A stretch of DNA of 64,000 nucleotides from Anaerotignum lactatifermentans DSM 14214 (GTDB lineage Bacteria; Bacillota; Clostridia; Lachnospirales; Anaerotignaceae). The stretch lies in NCBI RefSeq assembly GCF_900142265.1, contig NZ_FRAH01000004.1, positions 112,966 through 176,965 on the forward strand, given 5' to 3'. The stretch's first letter is position 1. Each line of letters opens with the position of its first letter. Position numbers and translations under genes: made by a program. The notes beneath the pieces are model-generated. The model worked only from the letters and a program-made list of their open reading frames with translations, was not told the DNA's origin and did not search any database. This document shows positions 32,200-41,025 of this stretch, in pieces.

Positions 32200-32934
32200 T
32201 CAGACCATTTCCGGTCCTGACTGTTCATCCATATCATTATATTCCTCCATTGAAATTTCCTGAAAATCATCTAAATTCGGAACAAAGCCTGAGTAAAAAT
32301 CATTTGTCTCAGAGTCCTTGCATATCAAAAGTCCTTGTTCCGATGCTTCTTGCTTAATAAAAAGACAATGGATATTCCTTTGAGAATCCACAAACTGAAC
32401 GTCGCTGTTATCATTAATAAAGCTTGTCTCCTGCTGTATGTTTCTGATAAAAAATCCGTAATCCTTTTTATCAAGTTCTATTACCTTTTCTATCACCACA
32501 CCGTTTTTTGCCTTGCTTTCCGAACTGTAGCAGCTAACAGCGTCGTCAATATCATTAAAATATTTGTTTAAAGCTATTTCGCCGTATAACTTTCTCTCTA
32601 CAACATTCACGGAATCATATGCGTGTTCCGGTCTTGCCAGATATAGTTTTATTTTCTCAAGCTCAAAGTCAAAGGACACCTCCCGTATTCTTTCATCTGT
32701 CATAAGCAGTTCCTTCACCAGTTTTACCTCATCCTCGTTGAAGCTGATATCAAAGCCAAGCTCCAAGCAGGATATATCGCATCTGGATTTTTGATTGTCA
32801 AACTCATTTATAACATCCTCCTTCAGCCAAAGGATCTGTTTTATAAAACGCTCTAATATATCCAGCTCTCTTTGACTGATACTGGGGAAATCCTCCGTAA
32901 GATCAATTACTTTTATATTGGAATTTCTTGTCAT
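32200..32934 (-). CDS. ICE hypothetical protein (DUF6329-like)
   Basis: The 244-aa acidic protein has a C-terminal domain with K-D-Y-G-F-F-I-R-N-I-Q-Q-E-T-S-F-I and a late H-C-L-F-I strand. I associate this with a DUF6329-type family of conjugative elements. The N-terminal half is a long helical region. The function is unknown. It ends with an acidic tail (M-D-E-Q-S-G-P-E-M-V). AGAGGAG lies 6 bp before the ATG at 32934. Confidence 0.6.
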   Translation of the reverse strand: MTRNSNIKVIDLTEDFPSISQRELDILERFIKQILWLKEDVINEFDNQKSRCDISCLELGFDISFNEDEVKLVKELLMTDERIREVSFDFELEKIKLYLARPEHAYDSVNVVERKLYGEIALNKYFNDIDDAVSCYSSESKAKNGVVIEKVIELDKKDYGFFIRNIQQETSFINDNSDVQFVDSQRNIHCLFIKQEASEQGLLICKDSETNDFYSGFVPNLDDFQEISMEEYNDMDEQSGPEMV

Positions 32935-32946
32935 AGTCATCTCCTC

Positions 32947-33495
32947 TTACATATCAAGCTCCGGCTCATCTTCATCCGGGCCGGTTATATTGACATAGTC
33001 CCCGATGATATTAAGGGCCTCATAATAGCTTTGGGCTTCCTGAGTAATACGGCTTTGCATTTCTTTTGCCTTGTCCGCCATGCCGTTTGCCCTTAATGTT
33101 CTTGAGGCTATTCCCATAAGGTTAAATATATTCCCGTCCTGACCAATCAGCTGACAGTCCGGCTTTTGTTCCGTCTGTTCTTCCATACCAAGGTTATTTT
33201 CTATGTAGTCGCTCAGCCATGTGCCTCCGAATTGTCCATAGGTTGATATTCTCCACATAGCCAACTTTCCCATATCAATATCCACATTTTTAAAGCCGAA
33301 TAAAAGGTTTGTTAAACCCTCGTTTTGGAATGCATAGACTTCACTGAAAGAGCTGCCGTTTTTCAAAATATCCGCTTCTGTTAACAGCTCATTTATGCCG
33401 TCAACCCATTCTTTCGGATCTCCGCCGCAGCCCTGCAGTATCAGACCTTCTTTATTCTTCATTTGACACAATTCGTTTATGGTTATTTCCTTCAC
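32947..33495 (-). CDS. ICE hypothetical protein with Q-D-G-N-I-F-N-L-M-G-I-A motif
   Basis: The 182-aa protein contains a segment widespread in Firmicutes ICE proteins (L-I-G-Q-D-G-N-I-F-N-L-M-G-I-A-S-R-T-L), followed by Y-Y-E-A-L-N-I-I-G-D-Y-V-N-I. It also occurs as a domain in larger antirestriction-like proteins. Its function is unknown. It ends E-P-E-L-D-M, one of the shared acidic Met tails. The GTG at 33495 stands 7 bp after GAGGTG. Confidence 0.68.
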   Translation of the reverse strand: MKEITINELCQMKNKEGLILQGCGGDPKEWVDGINELLTEADILKNGSSFSEVYAFQNEGLTNLLFGFKNVDIDMGKLAMWRISTYGQFGGTWLSDYIENNLGMEEQTEQKPDCQLIGQDGNIFNLMGIASRTLRANGMADKAKEMQSRITQEAQSYYEALNIIGDYVNITGPDEDEPELDM

Positions 33496-33510
33496 TTTTT
33501 TCACCTCGCT

Positions 33511-34461
33511 TTATAATCTTCCGTATCCGTAAAAATGCTTTATCCAGTATGAATTTCCCAAGTTGGCGTATCCGATTGGGTCTCCACAGTGGAGCATTTG
33601 ATTATCGCCTACATAAATTCCGATGTGCGTTACCGGATTAGAGCTTTGGTATGTTCCGGTAAAAAACACCAGATCACCAGGCTTCAGTTCTTCTTTTGAC
33701 ACAGGAGTACACTGGTTATATATATCCTGCGCCGTCATTCTTGGCAGATTGTGAACACCGGAATGGGTGTATACCCAGCAGACAAATCCGGAACAATCAA
33801 AGCTGGTTTCCGGTGTGCTGCCGCCCCAAACGTAAGGAAACCCTATATATTTAGTGGCTTCCGTCATCAGCTGCGCGAATGTTTCATCGTCAAACGCCTC
33901 GCCGGGTATGCCTGTTATTTGTCCCGTTACTGAGTAACCGTATTTAATAAACAAATACAAAGAGCGTATTTCTTCCTTTTCCGTTTCTGTAAAGTCATGG
34001 GGGAGATATTCTTCCAGCTCCTCATAAATCTCGTCATCTTCTTTCTCGTCCGCAAAACAATTCACAAAATCTTGATAAAATTCCTCATTGAACTCTGACA
34101 TATCTTTTGTAAAATAAAGGATATAAAAAAAGGACTTGACTTTTATATGGTCAAATCCTTCTTCGTTATAATCCGCTATGGCGTTATCAATTTCCTCAAA
34201 AGCGTCTATCATATCCTCCATATATTCTGTCAGCTCGGCGTCCGCCTCAATGGGTATCGGGCCGCCGTCAAATACTATTTTTGCTGTTTCTCTGCTGTAT
34301 CCGGCTTCCGCGTTAAATATGGAAAGCACAGCTAAAAACGGAATCAGAATAATAACAACAATACCGACAATTACAGATGCTATGAATGTCTGCACCCGTT
34401 TGTCGCTGGCAATATCTATAGCTTTTTTAACCAGTAAGGCGACTGTTGTTGGGCTTGCCAA
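33511..34461 (-). CDS. membrane-anchored NlpC/P60 cell-wall hydrolase (VirB1-like)
   Basis: The 316-aa protein has one membrane segment at residues about 25-47, an acidic linker and a C-terminal NlpC/P60 domain. The domain shows the catalytic Cys in S-F-D-C-S-G-F-V, the His in T-H-I-G-I-Y-V-G and a further polar residue in L-H-C-G-D. It would open the peptidoglycan for the conjugation channel. Tn916-family homologues are bifunctional with a lysozyme domain; none is recognisable here. The start is TTG behind AAGGAGGCGG. Confidence 0.88.
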   Translation of the reverse strand: MASPTTVALLVKKAIDIASDKRVQTFIASVIVGIVVIILIPFLAVLSIFNAEAGYSRETAKIVFDGGPIPIEADAELTEYMEDMIDAFEEIDNAIADYNEEGFDHIKVKSFFYILYFTKDMSEFNEEFYQDFVNCFADEKEDDEIYEELEEYLPHDFTETEKEEIRSLYLFIKYGYSVTGQITGIPGEAFDDETFAQLMTEATKYIGFPYVWGGSTPETSFDCSGFVCWVYTHSGVHNLPRMTAQDIYNQCTPVSKEELKPGDLVFFTGTYQSSNPVTHIGIYVGDNQMLHCGDPIGYANLGNSYWIKHFYGYGRL

Positions 34462-34479
34462 TATACCGCCTCCTTCTCT

Positions 34480-34806
34480 TTACATATTCATATCAATATC
34501 ATTTTGATGTTCCATATACTCTTTGATACTTAGCGTTTCTCCCAGATAATTAAAATCGTCTATCGGATAAAAACCTCCGTCATTCAGAGTAAATTCCTCT
34601 TTAGAGAGAACAGTTCCCCAATGATTAACCGTTACATACGGCTCAAGGGTTACCGGTTCACTGCTGAAACCTTCTGATTCCCTGATGTCATAACAAAACA
34701 GACCTTCTGGTACTGTGGTTCTGTCAAGCCTGCTGTTTGTGAACAGTGTTTCTTTCCCATCAATCTCAACCAATTCAAATGTTTCTTCGTTTGCGTCTAA
34801 CAGCAT
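34480..34806 (-). CDS. LPD28-domain protein
   Basis: The 108-aa protein matches the large-polyvalent-protein-associated domain 28. The features are G-K-E-T-L-F-T-N-S-R-L-D-R-T-T-V-P-E-G-L-F-C-Y-D-I-R, then V-N-H-W-G-T-V-L and N-Y-L-G-E-T. Such domains occur alone or in giant ICE and phage proteins that enter the recipient with DNA. The tail is N-D-I-D-M-N-M. AAGGAGG precedes the ATG. Confidence 0.78.
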   Translation of the reverse strand: MLLDANEETFELVEIDGKETLFTNSRLDRTTVPEGLFCYDIRESEGFSSEPVTLEPYVTVNHWGTVLSKEEFTLNDGGFYPIDDFNYLGETLSIKEYMEHQNDIDMNM

Positions 34807-34832
34807 TTTTATTCCTCCTTCAGTTTGTTTTT

Positions 34833-36644
34833 TTACCTTCCTCCGGCGCTGCCGAACAATTCCTCTTTGTATTTTTGCGCTTTCACCACAAGATGATAAA
34901 CCTCGGAACCGTGACGGAACACGCAGACTCCTTTTTGGGGATAGCTGATAAGGTCAAACAGGCACTCGTCCAGTCTCAGCATTTCCGTATACTCCTTTTT
35001 TGATATGCTTCCGGGATAGAACAGAAACTGATGCGCCGGTATAGCGAACAGCGGCTTTGTCATTTCTTTTACATCGGCTCTGTTGAAGTCCTCAATATTC
35101 TGGCTGGCTATTATTACGGCGCTGTCCTTTTTTCTTACCCGCTTCATGGCGTTTCGAATATACTCAATGGCTGTCAGGTTTGTTAGGAACAGGTACATTT
35201 CATCCAGAAACGCGGCTGTATTTCCCTTTGTCAGCAGCGCGTCCGACATATAGGACAAAACATTAAAGAGCATTGCGTTTTTAATAGATGTGTCAGCTTC
35301 CATAATGCCTTTTACTCCAAAGCATATAAATTTATCGCTGGTGATATTGGTATGCCCGTTAAAAAACTTGCTGTCAGCGCCGATACATATGGATTTCAGC
35401 TTTAAACACAAATCTCTTACGGTTTCTTTTGTGTAGATATTTCCTTTTTTATCCTCATATCGGTTCAGTTCATTTTCTGCGAAAACATATAAATCCGAAA
35501 GTATAGGATAGTTATTATGGGAGAGGGAAGAGAGGACAGTCTTATCCGTGATTCCTTTGCTTTCATACAGCCGTTCCAGAAATATTTCCAGCACGTCTAT
35601 TTCAGAGCTTGTAAAGTCCTTGTAGGAACGGAAAAAATCCCGCAGAAATGAAAGGTGCCTTGACAGAACAGAGCCGCCGTCATCATCCCATTTCTTCGGT
35701 TCCAAAACATTGATTATGTACTCTCCGCTGGTTAAATCAATATAACATCCGTCGAGATTAAGCGTAAGGTCTATGTACTCGGATTCAGGGTCAAGACAGA
35801 TAACATCCATGCCGCTTTCCCTGATATTGCACAGCAGCAGTTTCATTAAATAGCTTTTTCCCTGACCGCTGTTGCCGAGTATCAGGACATTGGCGTTTGT
35901 TTTGTCATCGGTTCTTCTCTGAAAATCAATAAAAAGATTACTGCCGTACTTGTCATGACCTATATAAAACCCCTCCGGATCGGCTTTTCCGGAGTAATTA
36001 AAGGGATAAAGATTGGCGGCGCTGGCTGCCGGAAGCACACGCTCAAACTGCTCTCCCAGAACATTATCCCCGCAAGGCTGTGTGCTCTTAAAACCTTCCT
36101 TCTGCCTTAAAAACAGCTTATCAACAGATATTTTAGAGCGTGTCAGCTCCGCTTCCACATCCGCCTGCATTTCTTTCAGTTTTTCAAGAGTGGGGGCCGC
36201 CGTCTCAATAAAAACAGCGCAGTGTACCAAAGGCTCTCTGTCTCTGTGCATCTGCGCTATCAGGTTCATTACATCGTTTAGGTTTGACTCAGCCACGATT
36301 TCCTTTTGAATATCTCCTGAGCCTCGGTTCATTCGGTTACGGCTGGCGGCGTTTGAAATGATTTTTCTTTCCTCCGCCGGTGTAACGTGTCTTGTGTATA
36401 TCCGCAGCGTTACGCCTGAACGGTCGCCTAAATGTCTTAGGATGGCCTGTTCGTCAGTATCGGTAGGATACTCCCTTATGGCCCATACGCTTCGGTATGT
36501 GCTGCCGCATATATAGTAGTCCGGATAAAACTTAAGGACAGACGGGCTGCACATATCCAGAAACTCTTTAATCCTGATCTGTTCCTTTTCCGCGTCTGTC
36601 CTTGGCAAGTCAATTTTATTCTTTTTTGTTCTGCTGATTCTCAA
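34833..36644 (-). CDS. virB4: VirB4-family conjugation ATPase
   Basis: The 603-aa ATPase powers the type IV secretion channel. Walker A is G-N-S-G-Q-G-K-S-Y near residue 230, with C-L-D-P-E-S-E-Y soon after. Walker B A-A-F-L-D-E-M-Y-L-F is near 470, and the downstream I-A-S-Q-N-I-E-D motif is present. It is shorter than many VirB4 proteins because the N-terminal part is encoded by the separate upstream gene. The TTG start overlaps that gene's stop (TTGA). Confidence 0.93.
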   Translation of the reverse strand: MRISRTKKNKIDLPRTDAEKEQIRIKEFLDMCSPSVLKFYPDYYICGSTYRSVWAIREYPTDTDEQAILRHLGDRSGVTLRIYTRHVTPAEERKIISNAASRNRMNRGSGDIQKEIVAESNLNDVMNLIAQMHRDREPLVHCAVFIETAAPTLEKLKEMQADVEAELTRSKISVDKLFLRQKEGFKSTQPCGDNVLGEQFERVLPAASAANLYPFNYSGKADPEGFYIGHDKYGSNLFIDFQRRTDDKTNANVLILGNSGQGKSYLMKLLLCNIRESGMDVICLDPESEYIDLTLNLDGCYIDLTSGEYIINVLEPKKWDDDGGSVLSRHLSFLRDFFRSYKDFTSSEIDVLEIFLERLYESKGITDKTVLSSLSHNNYPILSDLYVFAENELNRYEDKKGNIYTKETVRDLCLKLKSICIGADSKFFNGHTNITSDKFICFGVKGIMEADTSIKNAMLFNVLSYMSDALLTKGNTAAFLDEMYLFLTNLTAIEYIRNAMKRVRKKDSAVIIASQNIEDFNRADVKEMTKPLFAIPAHQFLFYPGSISKKEYTEMLRLDECLFDLISYPQKGVCVFRHGSEVYHLVVKAQKYKEELFGSAGGR

Positions 36645-37234
36645 ATATAATCGTCACTCCTTACAAAACGCTCGCCGTCATAGTTGTCAAAATAAATCTG
36701 CGTAATGTTTTGAACATAATAAACAGCGTACAGTCTTTTAATATCATCTTTTGCCGCCAGTCTTGATGTAAAGCCCTCGTCCTTTAACAGCTTTTCCATT
36801 CTGCTTATGCCTGTCTGAACGTCGTTGGATTCAAAGTTATAGTTTTTAAACCTCAGTATAAACAAAAACTCCCTTGCGGAAGCCGTTTGTATCTGCACTC
36901 TGTCAAGGTGGGCGATATCCTTTTCCAACAGCTCCCGTACTTTCTGGCTGTGTTCCTTTTCCAGCCGTTCCTTATAGAAGTTCTTGTTGCTGTCGAAGTT
37001 CTCTCTTGAGTTAATACAGGAAAACTCAATGCAGTCATAACCCTTTATTACGCCGGAAAGGGCTATGATTTTTGTTCTGACAGCCGTTTCGGATAAAACG
37101 GCTATGTTGTCCGGCTGTACCAGAAAGTAAACCAGAAAATCGTTTTTGTTTGTCTCAACTCCGTTGGGTTCAATATTGACAGCGCCTATTTCTTCTCTGG
37201 TTGATTTTTTTGTTCCTATTTTTATTCTATTCAT
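36641..37234 (-). CDS. VirB4 N-terminal-like conjugation protein
   Basis: The 197-aa protein precedes VirB4 and is co-translated with it. Its segments (Y-F-L-V-Q-P-D-N-I-A-V-L, an N-F-Y-x-E-R-L region, and R-L-Y-A-V-Y-Y-V-Q-N-I-T) look like the N-terminal domain of VirB4/TraC proteins. I infer that the VirB4 function is split between two polypeptides. A ribosome site TGGAGG precedes the ATG. Confidence 0.7.
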   Translation of the reverse strand: MNRIKIGTKKSTREEIGAVNIEPNGVETNKNDFLVYFLVQPDNIAVLSETAVRTKIIALSGVIKGYDCIEFSCINSRENFDSNKNFYKERLEKEHSQKVRELLEKDIAHLDRVQIQTASAREFLFILRFKNYNFESNDVQTGISRMEKLLKDEGFTSRLAAKDDIKRLYAVYYVQNITQIYFDNYDGERFVRSDDYI

Positions 37235-37235
37235 T

Positions 37236-37496
37236 TCAAAGCCTCCAATAGAAAACCTGCTGTTCCGTTACAAAAAACCGAAAAGCAAAGCGGATATAGT
37301 CCGAAATATTCAGCTCATTGTCAATGCGGATAGTCAAAAAGGCGTATACGCCAACCGCCACGCCTGGAATAATAAAATCAAACACAGCGGTGCAGGCGGC
37401 GGACAGCACAGCCCCTATAATTACAATCAGCATATCCCTCAATGTCCAAAGGAACATAGTGCTTTTGCCCTTCAGGTTATCCGGGTAAATATACAT
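37236..37496 (-). CDS. PrgI/VirB3-like membrane protein
   Basis: The 86-aa protein opens with M-Y-I-Y-P-D-N-L-K-G-K-S, has two adjacent membrane helices (about residues 20-60) and a cytoplasmic tail. Size, topology and place just upstream of VirB4 fit the PrgI family, the VirB3 counterpart of the Gram-positive transfer channel. CGAGGTGA precedes the ATG. Confidence 0.85.
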   Translation of the reverse strand: MYIYPDNLKGKSTMFLWTLRDMLIVIIGAVLSAACTAVFDFIIPGVAVGVYAFLTIRIDNELNISDYIRFAFRFFVTEQQVFYWRL

Positions 37497-37510
37497 AACA
37501 TCACCTCGGT

Positions 37511-37936
37511 TCACATATCCATATCAAAGCTTTCATTTTGCGCAGGTTCATTTGAGAACACGGAAATATATCCGCTTATAGTTTCCGCCAATTTTACATA
37601 ATCGTTAGTGTTCGGACGGCAAGGATACCATTGAGCTTTTCCTTGATAAATCCATATGTACGGCGGCGTTTTGCCTATGCCGGAAGTGTTTATTTCCTTC
37701 AAACCAAAAACATCCGCCAAATTTAATTTAACATGGTCAATTTCACCATCCGCTTTATTTATAAGCGTTACTTTCAGCACCTCAAACTGTTCTGACACAC
37801 CATTTGTTACAAACTCCGCTTTCAAACGAATATCGCTGCTTAATTTTCCATAGCAGCTTCTTCCTATATATCTTAGATTTTGTATTCCTTCAGTTTTACT
37901 GAATATTCTCCTGAGTTCGTTTTCAAAAAAGTTCAT
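37511..37936 (-). CDS. 141-aa ICE accessory protein with D-M-D-M tail
   Basis: The protein is not recognised as a named family. It contains Y-I-G-R-S-C-Y-G-K-L, a V-K-L-N-L-A-D-V-F-G-L segment and I-W-I-Y-Q-G-K-A-Q-W-Y-P, and is predicted soluble. It ends F-D-M-D-M-stop. It stands between the ArdA-like gene and the channel genes with a strong AAGGAGG, so it is expressed at the same time as the transfer apparatus. Confidence 0.65.
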   Translation of the reverse strand: MNFFENELRRIFSKTEGIQNLRYIGRSCYGKLSSDIRLKAEFVTNGVSEQFEVLKVTLINKADGEIDHVKLNLADVFGLKEINTSGIGKTPPYIWIYQGKAQWYPCRPNTNDYVKLAETISGYISVFSNEPAQNESFDMDM

Positions 37937-37950
37937 TTTACCGCCTCCTT

Positions 37951-39210
37951 TCAAAAAAACATATCCATATCCTGACTGCCGACGTCATTTTCAGGGTCCT
38001 CATATAAATCTCCCTCGTCCTCAGCCAAACCGCTTTTTATTTCATTTTCCAACATGTTGCTGCGTCCTATCATATTCATTATGTTTTCGCTGCTTCCCCT
38101 ATACACAACAAGCCCGTTTTCAGTAAATAGATGGCATTTCTCAGAAAGACAATGTCTCGCGTATGCGTCAAGACGGATAAACGCCTTTATATCATCCGGA
38201 AAATGATATTCGGGACTGTCCAATATGTTTAGCGCGTATTCCCTGTAATCAGTTACTCCTTCATAAAGTTTAAACTCATCAGCCCCATTTAAAATAAGCG
38301 TCAGTTCCTCAGTATTTTGAGGGTTACATATATCCAAAACCGTTTCTATGGTTTTATGCCTGCTTAGCATTCCCATATCAGGCATAGTCTCAATGGCTTT
38401 GGAATAAAGGTTCATAGTGTACAGCTTTTCCTTTATGGACATGGAAAGTTCTTCAGTAATTCTCTGAATTTTGTTATATATATGTTCTTCACCACAGTTG
38501 TCTATTGATATTTGCGGTCTTGTGATTTTATCCAAACCCATATGGTAAAGGGCTTTATCAATAGTTATGTTATCGCAGGGAATTTCAATAAACTCCATTT
38601 TCAGCTGTCCATTCTCATTGGTTCCTTCCAAAAGCAGCGCCGAGCTTTTTCCATAGTAATACGGAGGAAAATGAAGACCGTCATATAGCTTTTGGGCTTC
38701 TTCTTTAAATTTGAATATTATGCCGTATTCCCCAACATACCCTTTTTTACGGGAATTAAAAAACTCGTTTATTTTCTCTGTCCCCGCTGTGTCAAGCTCT
38801 GATACCGGCATTGAGCCATATTTTTTAAAAAGAAAAACTCTGTTTAATTTTTTTGTGTCCTTATCGTTTAAGTCAATCAAAAAGTAATTGTCAATTTGAA
38901 AACTGAGGTTTATTAAATCCTCAACCGTGTCAGGTTTTTCCATTTCCGCCGCTGTGTAAAATGTTTCCGCCTCGTAAAAGTCAAAGCCGTCTATCCTTTT
39001 TGCCAGATAATTCAGCTCGTCTATATTTACTTCCATGCCTTCTATAAACGGGAATTTACGGCATTGCAGGACAACGCAGTTTTTATCAGCGCTTATTTCC
39101 GGTATATAAAGTTTTTCCGCAAACTCAGATATCTTGCTATCTCTTTCCGGCAGACTTATTGTTATTTCGGTTGTGTCTCTTATGGTTTTATTGGCCAATG
39201 TAACTTTCAT
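37951..39210 (-). CDS. ArdA-like antirestriction protein (long form)
   Basis: The 419-aa protein contains the ArdA-like pattern twice over. N-terminal V-N-I-D-E-L-N-Y-L-A-K-R-I-D-G-F and D-L-I-N-L-S-F-Q-I-D-N-Y correspond to the DNA-mimic family; a similar L-D-I-C-N-P-Q-N-T-E-E-L segment follows in the second half. ArdA proteins mimic DNA and block type I restriction enzymes in the recipient. The protein is very acidic and ends S-Q-D-M-D-M-F-F. AAAGGAGG precedes the ATG. Confidence 0.75.
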   Translation of the reverse strand: MKVTLANKTIRDTTEITISLPERDSKISEFAEKLYIPEISADKNCVVLQCRKFPFIEGMEVNIDELNYLAKRIDGFDFYEAETFYTAAEMEKPDTVEDLINLSFQIDNYFLIDLNDKDTKKLNRVFLFKKYGSMPVSELDTAGTEKINEFFNSRKKGYVGEYGIIFKFKEEAQKLYDGLHFPPYYYGKSSALLLEGTNENGQLKMEFIEIPCDNITIDKALYHMGLDKITRPQISIDNCGEEHIYNKIQRITEELSMSIKEKLYTMNLYSKAIETMPDMGMLSRHKTIETVLDICNPQNTEELTLILNGADEFKLYEGVTDYREYALNILDSPEYHFPDDIKAFIRLDAYARHCLSEKCHLFTENGLVVYRGSSENIMNMIGRSNMLENEIKSGLAEDEGDLYEDPENDVGSQDMDMFF

Positions 39211-39228
39211 AACCGCGCCTCCTTTCCG

Positions 39229-40089
39229 CTATTTGTTTACAACTCTGCTTACGTTTCGCGCCATGTTAATAATCGATTGAGTGGAGTAAAGAGTGCTCAT
39301 GATATTAAATCTTGTGCTTGTGTCAAGGCCAAAGTTCTGCGCTATTCTTGGCACCTCAGTTGACGACAGCATAAGACCAATACCCAGAAGCATATTTGTG
39401 TTGTATGTAACAAGTCCGGCTATCAGCACAATGGTTTGAAGGAAAGCCGTTAAGCACAAGGCGATCACCTGCTTGCACCATGAAACAAAGCCGTCCATAT
39501 AGCCCCTTGGAACACTGAACATGTATAAGCTGCCCACTGCCATCATAACAAGCAGTATGCCGCCTCGCTTCAGGTTAGCGAAAAACACTTTTATAACCGC
39601 ATAGCCTATAAGTATGATAAACACGATAGTCACTAAAATATTTGAGCCAGGTGTCGCAAGACTCCCAAAAATCATATTTGTCATATTTCCAATTTTATCT
39701 GGCGAGTCTGTCATTCCGGCTATGGCTTCTATCAGATTATCTGACAGGTTGATGCAAAACACATATAAATCTACCGGAACAATGGTAAAAAGGCTGGCGG
39801 CGAAAAAACCTTTTATGGCGTTTAAACCTACGTCCTGAAAGCCGCCTTTCCCTCTTTGTGCCTCGATTGCCATATCAAACACAGCCACTACCAGTCCCAC
39901 ACCGTACAGCGCCCAGGCGAAGTAATTAAAAAAGAGCAGAATCCCTTTGATCCACTCCAGTTCAAAGAGTTCCGCTCCCATCATATTTATCATACTGAAA
40001 AAGTCGCCGAAGAAAGATATCAGCTTGCCGTATATCCAGTCGCAGAATTGGTCAAGCACTCCGTCAACGGCTAAATCCAAGCCAAACAA
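39229..40089 (-). CDS. VirB6-like polytopic channel protein
   Basis: The 286-aa protein has about six membrane segments and matches the VirB6-like (CD0411-type) component of Gram-positive conjugation systems. Typical segments are G-F-Q-D-V-G-L-N-A-I-K-G-F-F and V-I-K-V-F-F-A-N-L-K-R-G-G. I chose the TTG at 40089, because the decayed copy at 46.8 kb has ATG at the same alignment position and the GAGGTG spacing is right. Its 5' flank is the cargo insertion, so upstream transcription from the transfer operon may be interrupted. Confidence 0.88.
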   Translation of the reverse strand: MFGLDLAVDGVLDQFCDWIYGKLISFFGDFFSMINMMGAELFELEWIKGILLFFNYFAWALYGVGLVVAVFDMAIEAQRGKGGFQDVGLNAIKGFFAASLFTIVPVDLYVFCINLSDNLIEAIAGMTDSPDKIGNMTNMIFGSLATPGSNILVTIVFIILIGYAVIKVFFANLKRGGILLVMMAVGSLYMFSVPRGYMDGFVSWCKQVIALCLTAFLQTIVLIAGLVTYNTNMLLGIGLMLSSTEVPRIAQNFGLDTSTRFNIMSTLYSTQSIINMARNVSRVVNK

Positions 40090-40200
40090 CCTCATCACCT
40101 CTGTTTGAATTTATATAGAAAAATTTTAAAACTACACTTTTTATTTTTCAGCTCCTTTTGTTTTATCTTTTCCTCAATACGTATATTTGCGTATTTCATA

Positions 40201-40242
40201 AAAAGGACACGGGATACATCCAGAAAGCCTCCGTGTCCTTTT
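40201..40242. terminator. bidirectional terminator between virB6 and cargo
   Basis: AAAAGGACACGG and CCGTGTCCTTTT form a 12-bp stem. On the minus strand it follows the ABC operon and has a T-rich tail. Confidence 0.75.
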
Positions 40243-40311
40243 AAGTTGTCATTCGTTTGCATAAGTGCAAAGAGAAAGACGGCTTTTTTCTTTTGCTGCG
40301 GGCGGGTAGTC

Positions 40312-41025
40312 TCAATGCTTTTTACTTTTCGTGGGTGATACTACCAGAAATAATATACCTGTAAGCAATAAGACGCATTGAGTAATAACGGTTCCTATGG
40401 ATAAAGAGAATGCAGGATCCAATATGTTAAGGGTAAGGGGACGCTCCACAAATACATTTCCATTCAGCAGCCCCAGAAACTCCGGAAGCGGCAGCGTCAT
40501 CAGCAAAATCGGAACTAACATCCACACAAAGAGCAGCCAAGCACTCAGACGACCTAGACGCCAGCCGCTGCCTAAAGCGAAAATCAAAGGTGGAACCAGT
40601 GTAAGGAATGTCGGCAAAAGCAAAGAACTCCAGTCATACCAATGAAACATCTGTCCATAAAACACTATCGCCAGCAGAATGACCACTAAAGCAAGCAGTG
40701 CGGTTCCCGTTAGGGCAGCACAGCATCGTACCAGCCCATAAATAGATGGCTTCACTGGCGTTGCGGAGGTTATAACCTTTCTTCGCCGCTCGGCTTTGGA
40801 AGTAAAAAATGTCAGGAAAAATAATGCGCCAATCCACAGCAAAGGAATCATTCGGCTTAGATAATCTCCATAGCTCCAAGGGGAAAATGGCGCGGTATGA
40901 GATACTCCCAAAATCGTTACACGATTCAGTACCTGCCAGCCATAGAACAGAATCACCAATATCAGCCCAATAAAAAATTTGTTGCAAAGCAGCCGTTTAC
41001 ACTCATATCCGAATATTTTACGCAA
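40312..41025 (-). CDS. ABC transporter membrane protein
   Basis: The 237-aa protein has six hydrophobic segments (about residues 15-30, 50-70, 95-120, 130-155, 160-180 and 205-228). It is the short second permease of the ABC system. The TTG start overlaps the end of the permease-peptidase gene by 8 bp, so the two are co-translated. The substrate is unknown. Confidence 0.82.
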   Translation of the reverse strand: MRKIFGYECKRLLCNKFFIGLILVILFYGWQVLNRVTILGVSHTAPFSPWSYGDYLSRMIPLLWIGALFFLTFFTSKAERRRKVITSATPVKPSIYGLVRCCAALTGTALLALVVILLAIVFYGQMFHWYDWSSLLLPTFLTLVPPLIFALGSGWRLGRLSAWLLFVWMLVPILLMTLPLPEFLGLLNGNVFVERPLTLNILDPAFSLSIGTVITQCVLLLTGILFLVVSPTKSKKH

